A stretch of 64,000 bases of DNA from Isoetes taiwanensis. Lineage: Eukaryota > Streptophyta > Lycopodiopsida > Isoetales > Isoetaceae. Both the position numbers and the translations under genes were made by a program. Where the stretch lies: the NCBI GenBank assembly GCA_021234155.1, contig JAJEKV010000032.1, forward strand, positions 12,540,283-12,604,282. The letters are read 5' to 3'. Numbering within the stretch: the stretch's first letter is position 1; every line of letters starts with the position of its first letter. Shown piece after piece: positions 1 to 10,433 of this stretch. The notes beneath the pieces were generated by a model. The model made no database searches and was not told the DNA's origin. It saw nothing but the letters and a program-made list of their open reading frames with translations.

Positions 1-395
1 TTGTTGTACTTCTTTCGGTTACGTATTGCTCGCAACGCAGCGCCGCCCCATCTCTCCTCGGCAGTCGCGCGCGTCCGTCTTCGCCCACGCGAGCACCGCG
101 TCCTTCGTCGACCGATCCAGCGCGCGAAGCCGAACGCAGGCCGCGCCGACCTGGCTGTCGTCGTCGCATCGTCGCCGCGACCTCGCGTCGACCACTCTTC
201 CAGCGCCGCCGCGCTCGCGCTCTGCCTCCCCCGGACACCCTGCGCCGCCGAGCACGCGCCGCGCTCGCACCGCCGGCGTGCAGCGCCGCCGCGACGGCGC
301 GCCGCCGCCGCCGCTCCGCCGATCGAGTAGAGGCGCGACCGCTTCATCAGCCGCCGTCGCCGTCGGCCGTCCGCCGCGTCGAATCCGCCCAATTT
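1..395. other. GC- and CpG-rich block, no gene recognised
   Basis: The first 395 bases are very GC-rich and dense in CG dinucleotides, unlike the AT-rich rest of the window. Open frames run through it on both strands, but they are low-complexity Arg/Ala/Pro peptides, as expected when GC-rich DNA lacks stops. I see no domain. Its right edge coincides with the start of repeat R copy 1, and the same block is absent in front of R copy 2 at 21253. It may be a CpG island or first exon of a gene off the left end, or a junction. Confidence 0.5.
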
Positions 396-541
396 GAATA
401 CTTGCGGGTACTTCACGGGCCCCAATATAGATACAACGAGGCCACCTAGCATGCTCTCACCCATGTGGGTTCCGATATTATAGAATCTTACAAATAGCCA
501 CCGCATATGAAGAAGGCGTAAGTGAATGTTTTCAATAGGTA

Positions 542-600
542 TTGGTAGTGCACTTAGTAATGATCATTTCATAACTAGAAGGTTCTGAGTTTAAATCTTG
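542..600 (+). other. tRNA-like A/B box module inside repeat R
   Basis: TTGGTAGTGCACTTAG at 542-557 resembles a polymerase III A box, and GAGTTTAAATCTTG at 587-600 resembles a B box, spaced as in a tRNA. The same pair occurs in R copy 2 at 21408-21470. It is followed by TGTGCAACTATTTTTT, a string also seen after the B box of the SINE-like unit at 32804. It is probably an old SINE head carried within R. Confidence 0.4.
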
Positions 601-2654
601 CTTGTGCAACTATTTTTTACATCTATGTATTGACCATCTTTTGTATATACGATACGATATGAATACCCCGAATGAGTCGTCACATTAATACGTGCCCCAA
701 TTTGCAATTTGCAGCCATCATATGACAAGAGTTGACCTATTACGTGTGGTGATGCCCTTAATTATAACACTCGGGGCCCAAAATTATATAAGGTCGTGTC
801 TATTCATGAGCATGTTAGTCAAAAATTCTTCTCACATGTATGGTATTTGTTTTTGGTACTAGAGTTCCTTCTTGGATGGCTTACTCTTTCAACTATTGAT
901 CTACTATCTAATTTCAATAGATCACTAATTTTATATGATAGTATAAATGTATGTGCTTTCTCTACGCAATGTTTCTATTTTTGTCTTGGTGAGTAGTTTG
1001 TCTTGTCCTCCAGTTTAGTCCTCGGCTCCCATGGATAGCCTTAGCGGGCTTTTAGGTTTATAACCCGCGTCGTCAGAGTAGCGAATTGTTCCATTTACCT
1101 AAACGGTGTTGCATATTCTAAATGAAGTGCGTCTAAACTACCTCAATCGTTAGATTTGTCAATTCTAGAGTCAAAATGCTTATCTTGGTGATACCAGTTT
1201 AGGCGCTTCACATTTTGATGATAGTCAAAACATCCTTTGAGCAACACCTCCACTTTGCCCCTCGCCCTAATCTACATGTGGACCTCATTTTTTAAAGCAG
1301 TCGTGACCGCTTATGCAACCTCCTATCTGATCCCTAAATTGAATGGAAACTTCCATCAAAGCCCATCCAATGCGGACTTGCGCCCCCCAAAGACCGACCT
1401 CATGCCCACTTTTTGCAACAAGCCAGCCCCTCGGATGGCGAGCTCTCCACAGGAGGATCAAGTGGATGACCCCATGAAAATAGCCCGAGGCGGGGCGACA
1501 AGCCAAGGAAAGCCCTTCCGCAGAAGGGCGCGGGTGAAGGCTCAATCGAAGTTGGCCCATCGGTGGTTGGCCGGTGCGATGGCAAACCATGCATGTCAGC
1601 GGAGGCACAGGAAACAACTCAAAGTGAGTGAGATAACAATACGAGATTGTGGTGATACATAGAGGCAGAGATTTATTGTCTGCGAAAAACACAATGGTTA
1701 TGGGACTATCTGAGAAAAAATGGCATAAGCCAGACAAAATGGAGGGCAAAGGCCCACATCACGAGAAATATCATAAAGAATGGAGACATAAGCAATACAA
1801 AACCAATGCCAAAGTGTGTAGAGCAAAGCAGGACTAAGGCAGGCCGAGCGATTAGGCGTAACCTCTAGTGCGATTGGAGTATAACCTAACCAGGGTTACG
1901 GGCCTTGATCAAGAATAAAGTCGCCACACCGCCCAATTTCTTTGGTCGCATCTCGGGCCTTACATAACTCATCCGTTGCCCGCGAGTTAATTGGTAGGGA
2001 GAGGTCTTCCCTGAGCCAGAAAAGTGCCTAAGGAGTTACTCCCATGTTGCCTTTATGCTTGGTCTGGGATGTAGGCGCATGCAGGAAATGCATGTGACAG
2101 TTGGGCAATGAGCACCTACTCGGTAGCTGTAAAAGTCACAGACTTCGGATGTGCATAATATCCGTGAAAAAAATGTCTTAGCGGTTCTCGCTGTCCAAGA
2201 GCGAGGAGGCTATCAAGAACACCTATTGATGCAAGTTCAAGTAGCGAGTCACCTTTCAGACTGGCCCATACATGAGTTTTGTGTGCTATTAGGCGCCCTT
2301 GCTGGTTCATGTATGTTCATGAGCTGCATCTTGGGGTGCTGATCCTCAGTATAAATGCTCAAGGCTATTGGCGAAGGCGATGGGTGCAAGGATGGAGAAC
2401 CGTGCCGCGGTAGATGAAGGTGACATCGCTTGGTGCATTTTGAGAGGCGACATGGCAAAGCGAGGATCTTCTTGCGACTGCGAACTGGTGGACTCCTGTC
2501 CACCACCATGGAAGCCATGACACAAGACGTACAGCGTGCTGAGCAAGAGGCGATGGCAGCATGTTCAACCTTCAATCAGCCCAGGTATTCGCTGCCATAA
2601 TGTGAAGAAGAGTCCGAGGTTGCCTTTGAAGAAAGTCGATCCTGGCCCAGGAAG

Positions 2655-2670
2655 CCTGGAATGTAAGATT
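2655..2670. repeat. Target-site duplication of LINE A, left copy
   Basis: CCTGGAATGTAAGATT here matches CCTGGAGATGTAAGATT at 8368-8384 apart from one inserted base. The two copies flank LINE A, and the uninterrupted site is present once in R copy 2 at 23607-23623. This supports insertion by target-primed reverse transcription. Confidence 0.8.
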
Positions 2671-3099
2671 TTTTTTTTGAAGAAGCGTATCGACCCAATA
2701 TGTTAAGAATGGTAATGTTACAAAAGCAAGTGAGGAGGAAGGAGAACTGCCCCAAAGGGCAGTGATACTCGACACTCCACAACAAGCTGCCAACTCTCTG
2801 TGGCCTGGCGGCCATCACCATCTACCACACACCCAAGTCCTTAAATGGAAAACTTACACTCTACTAATCCGGGAACACCAAAAAGCTGAAATAGCTTGTA
2901 CACGAGTCGGGGAATCCCGGAGAAAATTGCTGCTTGAATCCTTGAAAGATCCTAGCCGCCTTGCTTCCAAATCAACCACACCAACCCAAGCCACATACCG
3001 GATACAAGGCTTCTTTGTCTGACCAGCACCGAGGATATACATGACGACAATTGTTGGCTATTCAATCACAAGCAGGCCACGACCCCAATCCAGACAGCT

Positions 3100-6000
3100 T
3101 TTGCAAGTGAGGGCATAAACCGAGACAATGCTCTACAATCTCACGATGAGGAAGGCCACAACAAAATAAAGAGGGCTCACACCCGGCCTAAAGCTGACTC
3201 CTGAGACATTCACCCTAATGCAGCGGTGCACCACCCTGCCACATAAGCACCCGAACCTTGGTGAAGTGGAGCTCCATGTCCACGTCCAAACCCGAGCGCC
3301 ATCGAGAACTTGGGAGGCTGCGAGACCACTTGCAGAGGCGAGTGTCATGAATAATGACACCCCAGGTAAACAAGACCGCACAAAACAAGAAGATACAACA
3401 TCACAGTGAACCTTCCAAACCTGCACCATCACCTGAGGGACTATAGGTATGTGTAGTGGGTCTCCCATCACTTGTTCCCAGAATGGCGATCCATAGCATC
3501 CTTGGTAGCGGAAACTCGAAAAAAGAACTCCCGCGAGCTAGGCGGCCATCCCAATACCAATCCTCAAGGTGAGGCACTTGACTCTGCGCCTCAAGCGAGG
3601 CTAGCGTCAGGAGCATGCCGCGATTAGCGTGAGGGCAAATGCAGCAGTGGGGGAACCCACAAGAAGGAAGAGTGGTGATGTGAGACATAATCTGTGACAC
3701 CGCCACGTGATCCCAAGCCCACCTTGCCTGACGAGAGAAAGGATTACATGTGGGAAGGCGGAGACCAGCCTGGCAGTGCAGGAGCACTCCATGCCTGAGG
3801 CGACTTTCCAAATGCCACTATTAGCGAGAGAGATTGCCACAATAGTGCACTGGGAGGGTGCTCCATCCTGAGAATGCTCCGATAAACTTAGAAGTTAACG
3901 CTTTACTATGCAGTATAATCCAGATGGCCAAGCCCCATCCTCACGAGTGGAACCTTCCGCAAACCCACTTTAACAATAGCCCTTCATCATCCCGCCCCAC
4001 ACAAAATTTGAACAATCTTATCAGAAGCTGTCTACACCTCGAGGCTAACATCGAGATCTTTGCATGCACATAAGGTGCTACAAAGTCACCGGCTTGGCAA
4101 TAGTGATCCTACCTGCATGGACTTTTCCCTTCCACCAATTCCCAGAATTTCTTGCAAAATCTCATCCCACACCCTCCCATAGGCTTATCCCCTCCGAGGA
4201 ATACCCATGACAGTACACACATTTTTGGAGCACCTTCCAAGAGAGAGATAGAAACCAAACAAGGGGCTGAGTCAATCTGCAGACATTTACTGGTCGAGAA
4301 GAATGCAAGGCCAAGAGAAAGCCCTTGACCCTTCACATTCAACAAATTCCTCTCTTACGCCACCAAGAAGAAAAGTATCATCGGCTGGTTAATAATCTGG
4401 CGACTACCATCGCATCGAAAGAGCCCATCCACCACCTCCTCCACTTTTGCAGCCAAAAACAACTAAGGCCGGTGCCATACAATCGTAACAAAATGGTGCC
4501 AAGGCACCCACAACACCTACGCCTAAGGAGAAAAGCGGAGGTTCACCACAGCACCTCACACATGCTTGATCATCAGGCTTCATGGTATCTCTCTTGTAAA
4601 GCGTGGACCCGCGACCCAGCTAACATCATGGCGAACAAGAACTCCCAGCGGACTATCATAAGCTTTGGCAAAGTCAAGCAAGATAGGCAATGCCTTGACA
4701 CATTCTCCTGGCCCAATAAAGGCCCTCATAAGGCTGCTGACAACATTAGTCAAAATGTTATCGAGAACAAACGGTGCACCTTACTAATGGAAGAAGTCAG
4801 CAAAGCCCAACTTCTCAGCCGGGGCTTTGTAATAATCTTGTACACGAGGACAACAAGGATATGAGCCTCGATCATTAATAGTAGAAGGCTTGCTTAACCT
4901 TAGGAATCAAAAATGCATGCAGTATTCAAGATCCTATCCATGTGAGGAAAATTGCGACAACTCAAGATACACTGGTACCACGGACTCCTGACCCACTCCC
5001 GTAAGTGCGAAAGAACTCCACAGGATGCCATCAGCCGGACATTTATCCTTAGCCATGCACATACATGCCTCCGCTAAATCCTCTCTGAAGCTCCACCTCC
5101 AAGCTCTCCCACATTGGTGAGAGCAAAATAGGTAAACAACAGCCCCAAAACAAGCTCCGCATCTCACACTCATAGGGAAGAAGTCGCTGCGCAAAAAACC
5201 ACGAGAAATGAGCATGCACATACCTCTACACCTCAGCAGGATCCTCCAAATCCGGCCATCGAGGCAAAAGCAAGGGGCCTTCATAGATCTTGCCCTCCTT
5301 GTGCCCTAGGCTGCTACAGAAGAACAAGCGAACTTGTATCCCCCTCAACCTGGCCAGGTAAGGGCTGCCTTCACACGTGCCTCATGCACTTTAACCTGCT
5401 CTAAAGCCCAACAATACAGCTGCAACCATTCCCTAATGCCATCGAGCTGCTTAGGAATCTTCTCAACTCTGATAAAGACTGTACAACTCCTGCCGCTCCT
5501 GCTTTCGCTGCCTGCAAAGACCTTAGCAAGCCTTCCACTTACGTAGCGGTCACCGCCAGACATACCCTTGAGGAGATGAAAAGGTGGCAAGCCACAACTC
5601 TCACAGCCTTTGGGCCGAAATCCGCATCGGCCAGGCCCAAGGTGTTGAGCGGAACCGTCCCAGAAGGCGAGCAACCGCCTGTTGGACAAAACACGAGGTA
5701 ATGATCAGAAATGGAGTAGACAGAATGTTACTCCGACACAAGGCACACCATCCAATGCATGGAAGCATGTAGGTCATACCCTAACATACGCCAGCTGACC
5801 CTTTCAATCTGCCTATTACAATAGGTGAAAGACAAGTCCCGGGGACCTCAACCAGGCAAATCACGCAACAAGCGGATACTGGTCCCTCTCAAATCCTGCA
5901 CAAAATTTGGGTGCGAGGAACAGGCGATCTTCTACTCATCTATGTTAAATCCTAACAACAATAAACAACTGCAACCCACCCAAGGGCTGTAACTTATTCG

Positions 6001-6250
6001 GTTGTAGCCTAAGCACCCAGCGAGAAGGCTGATTAGGGGCATAAACATTAACAATCCCCACTCTTGCCGCCCTCCAACCACTTAATTATTGCCCACCGAC
6101 CAAACCTATGCAACTGCCCGGTATACTGACACGCACATCTATCTTCAAGCAATAGAGTACCCCCCACTAGTCCGCCCGAGGAAGAAGAAGCAATAAAGCC
6201 AAACTGCCTACCAACCATATTCATGACTTTGGACATATCACCTGGCACTT
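3100..6250 (-). pseudogene. LINE A ORF2 remnant (endonuclease and reverse transcriptase)
   Basis: Conceptual translation of the minus strand shows the endonuclease signature SDHYLV (near 5700) and, near 4800-4660, the reverse transcriptase strings FVLDNILTNVVSSLM and LLDFAKAYD. FAKAYD is the first catalytic Asp region of plant LINE reverse transcriptases. Several in-frame stops and frame changes separate these pieces, so no protein can be made. The downstream part to about 3100 should hold the thumb and Cys/His region but is badly decayed. Confidence 0.75.
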
Positions 6251-7399
6251 ATATACGAATGCAAACAATATAGGGCCTTAACTGCGAAGTGCCAAAGAAA
6301 CCGGGCCCTCTTACTACTAGAGGACACTTTCCCACACATTCAAGCGAGGATACGACCTATTCATCCCAGAGGAAGTGTCCAGCCCATGCCTACCCACCGG
6401 GCCATCAGCCCACTCCACCCAGTCGACATCTAGAGCCCGGAGGATTAATCACGGCAATACTTGACCCTGGCAGCTCTACGTGATATTCCGCTTCCAACAC
6501 GTGTTGGAAGTCCCCGAACACCTCCGCGAGGTCATGGGCCACAACTCGTGATATTCCACTTCAACACGTGTTGAAGTCCCCGAGCTTACCTCCATAGAGT
6601 CATCGGCCACACTAGTCTCTACCTCCAGCCGGGTTGCTCCAGCCACCTCATACTCGGAACATCACAGCCTCTTGGGACATCCCGCCCGGGATCACCAGCC
6701 CCTACCACACCCTGCCCCTCCGATCTAGCCACAACCAAATCATGCAGGCCCCTCCCACGAGCCACCCGTCCCTAGCCCCGCCACATCAAAGGCCCCAGGC
6801 AGCAAGCACGCCCGACCTCGTCCCACACCACCTCTCCCAACCACCACCACCGTCCAGCTCCACTCCACTTTGCTACGGAGTCTCTTCTGTGACCTCGGGA
6901 ACCAGGGAATCAGGGCCCTGCATCAACACACAGCCCTACTACCATCACAGCACCGGCGAGGTCGCCGGGGATCATCAGTCGAGGGGTCAAATGGTAGCAC
7001 AATAGATGGAAACATCCCATGGGATCGAGCCATTCAAAAGCTTCAATCGGAAAAGAAAATGCGGGGACCCTCGCCTTTGGAAGAGAAGTGGGCAGTACTT
7101 AAAACAAAGCCCGAGCAAACGGATCTTGGGGACTGCACAATAGAATGAGCCAAATATACACCGGGCCATTGGCCATAGAAAAAGAAATCGAGGGCACCAT
7201 CGGGTCGGAGGAAGATCCACGAATCACGGTACCAACCACGGGATTTTAACGCTGTCAAAGGCCGGTGGACATTGCTGGAGTATAATCGATACAACACATA
7301 TGAATCACCCAGCGTATCCACCCCGAGCTAACCAATTGCCCGCATGTAAGACTCGACCTCAAACATGATTAGGAAGAAATTATTTGGTAAGAATTTGGA

Positions 7400-8349
7400 G
7401 GATCGACACTGGGCAAACCAATCCGCCTTTAGATGTCCAAGAAGCCAAGAGCTAAACCTCCTGGCGTGTCCAATATGTAAACCGTGAAATAGCCCAACAC
7501 CGCAAATGAAACTAGATTCTCAATGGTCTGAACATGCCTGGTATGATCAATATCTATCCATGGAGTCTCTGGAAGAGCTGCCTGCAAGTCAACAGAGTGA
7601 TGATCCTCCACAAACTTCAGAGCTTCTTGAACACGGGCAGTTCTACACTCCGGAGCCTTGCGCTTAATCCAATCTGAAAACCCCGGCCGAGTGATGCGAG
7701 CAACAGTGTCATTTTCTCGCCAGTCGGGCAAGACAGATTTGGGGCTGCCGCCCTGCACACCCCGAGAGGTATCGAGAGGCACCCCGGAGACACATCGACT
7801 ACATGCACCCTAGAAGAGGGGCGATCACCAGCAAGTGATCCCTTCCAAGCCACAAGGAGAGGGCATCACAGATCCAGTTTCCAAAGGGGGCATGCTTGAT
7901 GGAATCAAGACCGGAGTCTCCAAAACACAATCTACTTGGGTCTCAGAATTATATTGAGAGGAAGAGCAATCCACATACCTCTCAACCGAAGGGGATTCCA
8001 AGAGCTCCCTCATCTCTGCCACCAATTGCATGCCACTTCCTACAGCCCGCGCCTCTTCATGCATGCTGAGACCCGCGCCCTTCCCCTTTACTGGAGGATT
8101 CTTTCTCCTCGCCATCTCCCTTGGCTTCAGCCCCAAGCCATGAGGCTCAATCGAGCCCCCATTAGCCTGTCTGGCAGGAGCCATGTCATCCGGACCAGTC
8201 CGGAAATCAGCTGTTTGCAGCAACAAATCACATGCAAAACAGCTGATGCTATACACCGCTGGAAAGAGCTCAGAGCAAGCTTTCCAATGAGCCCAAGCAC
8301 GCCAAAATCCGACACCAGATAAGAGAGATATCACCGATCCAAAATACAA
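7400..8349 (-). pseudogene. LINE A ORF1 remnant
   Basis: The longest open stretch is 174 codons (8349-7825), followed by a second in another frame (7782-7429). It lies at the 5' end of LINE A, where the nucleic-acid-binding ORF1 protein is expected. I see no clear zinc knuckle, so the assignment rests on position. The reading frame is broken between the two stretches. Confidence 0.5.
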
Positions 8350-8367
8350 CTACTAAGTTTTTTATCC

Positions 8368-8431
8368 CCTGGAGATGTAAGATTGAGACAGGAGAAGTGG
8401 CCTCATTGGCAGTGAACCCTACGTTGGACTC
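8368..8431 (+). mobile_element. Repeat R copy 1, right part after LINE A
   Basis: Bases 8368-8431 are nearly identical to 23607-23670 of R copy 2 (GAGACAGGAGAAGTGGCCTC and onward to GTTGGACTC). They include the right target-site duplication of LINE A. Homology to copy 2 ends at GTTGGACTC. Confidence 0.75.
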
Positions 8432-8933
8432 AGTTGTGAATATGTTTCTTGATCAGTTAAATGTTATTGTGTTGAATATGATCTTGTGAATGTGATTACG
8501 TGAGTCTCTCACTTTTATCCCAGTTTATCTTTTCCTAAGTGCATGATTTTGCGCATGATGTTGATTACGCCAGTAGAGTGAGGTCTATCCTACCTCATAT
8601 ACCTTGAGATTTGCTTTGGTTCTTGTGGTTGATTTTTTGTGCCTTATGTGTTAATTAAACTGACTTTTTTTGGGTTGGGGGGCTAAAAACACTCAATCCC
8701 TGATACAAAGAATGATCCATATGGAAGGGAGGGATGTGTGCCCAAACCCAACAATACCCAAATATACATAGAGAGAAAAAAGGATAGATATCTAAACTTC
8801 AGTACGCCTATGAATGTCCTGGCTTACAGTTTGAATCTATCTATTAGAAGGGAGCTAGGTACAATTTGCAACTTAGAAGATAATGCTGGAATTTATCAGG
8901 CAAAGAAAAGGATATTTGAGAACGTTAGCATGC
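8432..8933. other. Unassigned AT-rich stretch
   Basis: No gene or known repeat recognised. A 116-codon open frame starts at 8738 but runs straight into the hairpin minisatellite and shows no domain. Confidence 0.4.
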
Positions 8934-9902
8934 TTCAGGACCTCAAACCTAGTTATTCCACTCTGAGCTACTTTTCTCGACTCGCGAATCAAGAAAGGCT
9001 CTCAGAACCGACTTTTTCACTCCAATCGGAGTCGAGAAAGGCCCTCAGACCCAGCTTTTCCACGCTGAGATGCCTCTTCGACTGTTGAAAAAGGGCCCCA
9101 GATCTAGCTTTTCCACTCGGAGCTGCCTTTCTCGACTCACAAGTCGAGAAAGGCCCTCAAACCTGCCTTTTTCAAATTTATTTGCTTTTCTCTGCTCTGC
9201 CTGTCGAGAAAGCTCTCAGATCCAACTTTTTCACTTTGAGCTCCCTTTCTCGACTGGCAAGTAGAGAAAGCCCCTCAAATTTACCTTTTTCAGAAATGGT
9301 TCTCAGAGCTGGTTCTTATTTTATCGTCTGTTACTTGGCTAACTTGATTTATATTTTACAACCCTTATTCCCACAAGATAGTACATGCTCGGGAGTAAAA
9401 AAAGAGCGTTCATTGAAGAAAGAAAGCAAGAAGAGGGTGTTGACATTGGTTGGACAAGCTAGCACGTGGCCCATAAAGCGCCTCCTTGTACAGATTTCTA
9501 CCATCTTCAAGTTGCTCTTGCTCTTGTGCCTTGTGCAACTATTTGAGAAAGTTCTCAAATTTTACTCTCAGACCCAGCTTTTTCACTCTGAGATGCCTTT
9601 CTCGAATGTTGAGAAAGGCCTTCAGATCTAGCTTTTCCACTTTGAGCTGCCATTCTCGACATCGCGATTCGAGAAAGGCTCTCAAACCCAACCTTTTTAC
9701 TTTGAGCTGCATTTCTCGACTAGGCCATCAAACCTGCCTTTTTCAATTTGATCTGCCTTTCTCTTATCTGCCTTTCTTGATTCACAGGTCAAGAAAGGCT
9801 CTCATATCCAACTTTTTCACTCTGAGCTCCCTTTCTCGACCCGGAAGTTGAGAAAGGCCCTCAGGCTTACCTTTTTCAGAAATGGTTCTTAGAGCTGGTT
9901 CC
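8934..9902 (+). repeat. Higher-order minisatellite of hairpin monomers
   Basis: About a dozen degenerate monomers of roughly 45-75 bp follow the pattern CTCAGAYCYAGCTTTTTCAC, then TGAGCTGCCTTTCTCGACT, a few bases, then AGTCGAGAAAGGC. The CTTTCTCGACT and AGTCGAGAAAG parts are inverted repeats, so each monomer can fold into a hairpin. Monomers recur in the same order in two blocks, 9031-9315 and 9567-9898. Each block ends with a CTTACCTTTTTCAGAAATGG-like variant and AGAGCTGGTTC. A non-repetitive spacer (9316-9540) lies between. LINE B is inserted at the right edge. Confidence 0.8.
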
Positions 9903-10433
9903 TTTTCTTTTTTTTTTGAAGGCCGATATGTATATTATATATAAATAAGGTTACAAAATTTACTTTTAACTTTTTACAGGGAAGTATAACCCTTATCACT
10001 CATATAAAAAGAGTATATGAAAGATAAAAACAGTTAATTCATGAACTACCGAGTTCCCCTGATATGTTCCAACTCTGATCAAGTTTGCATGAAGCAATAG
10101 GCTAGAAGGAGGATTTAAGGTGGAAATTAGAGATCTTCCGTCCCTTTCCCCTAACCATGATCGTGAGAATGCAGAATGAACACAGGCAAGATTCTGCCTT
10201 GGCCATATTGAATCTTCCTCTGTTATCTTTGGCTCCACATAAAAGGGTTCTTCTGATGTCATAGTTCTGGTCACAGCAGCAGTTACATAAGCAGGGTTCT
10301 TCGTGACCATACAGGTTCGGCGGGCCGAACACCTTGATCCACTCCATGTTGGTATTAGGGTCGGTCCTCCTCCATTTGATCTTCCGTACCAGTACAAATA
10401 TGATCCCTGAAATAAACAGAGAACCCATAAGAA

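Larger units (their letters stand above)
398..2670 (+). mobile_element. Repeat R copy 1, left part (LTR-element leader plus gag start)
   Basis: About 2.3 kb that aligns in the same order with 21253-23605. It holds a TATATAAGG-like box near 784, an AT-rich leader and, near 2440-2575, a plus-strand coding remnant that could form a coiled coil (Met-Glu-Ala-Met-Thr-Gln-Asp and similar), resembling the start of a gag protein. The copy is broken by LINE A, and its last 63 bases reappear at 8368-8431. Differences from copy 2 are many small indels as well as substitutions. The LTR identity is inferred; no primer-binding site or polymerase was found. Confidence 0.5.
2671..8367 (-). mobile_element. LINE A, decayed non-LTR retrotransposon
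   Basis: A minus-strand LINE of about 5.7 kb inserted in repeat R. The plus strand begins with a T run (2669-2678), the reverse complement of a poly(A) tail preceded by CTTC. Reading the minus strand gives an ORF1 remnant (8349-7400), an endonuclease remnant (about 6000-5300) and a reverse transcriptase remnant (about 4860-4500), in the normal LINE order. All frames carry stops and shifts. The 16-17 bp target-site duplication and the poly(A) mark it as a full-length or near full-length insertion. It is a different, more diverged family from LINE B. Confidence 0.85.

Noticed and set aside
1-397. Long open frames in the GC-rich block
   Set aside because: They exist on both strands and in several frames with low-complexity Arg/Ala/Pro content, as expected from GC-rich DNA.
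9315-9545. First exon of TspO upstream of LINE B
   Set aside because: The translated frames here lack the proline- and tryptophan-rich N-terminal TspO motifs.
8934-9902. CRISPR-like array
   Set aside because: Monomers are adjacent and degenerate with no unique spacers, and this is a plant genome.
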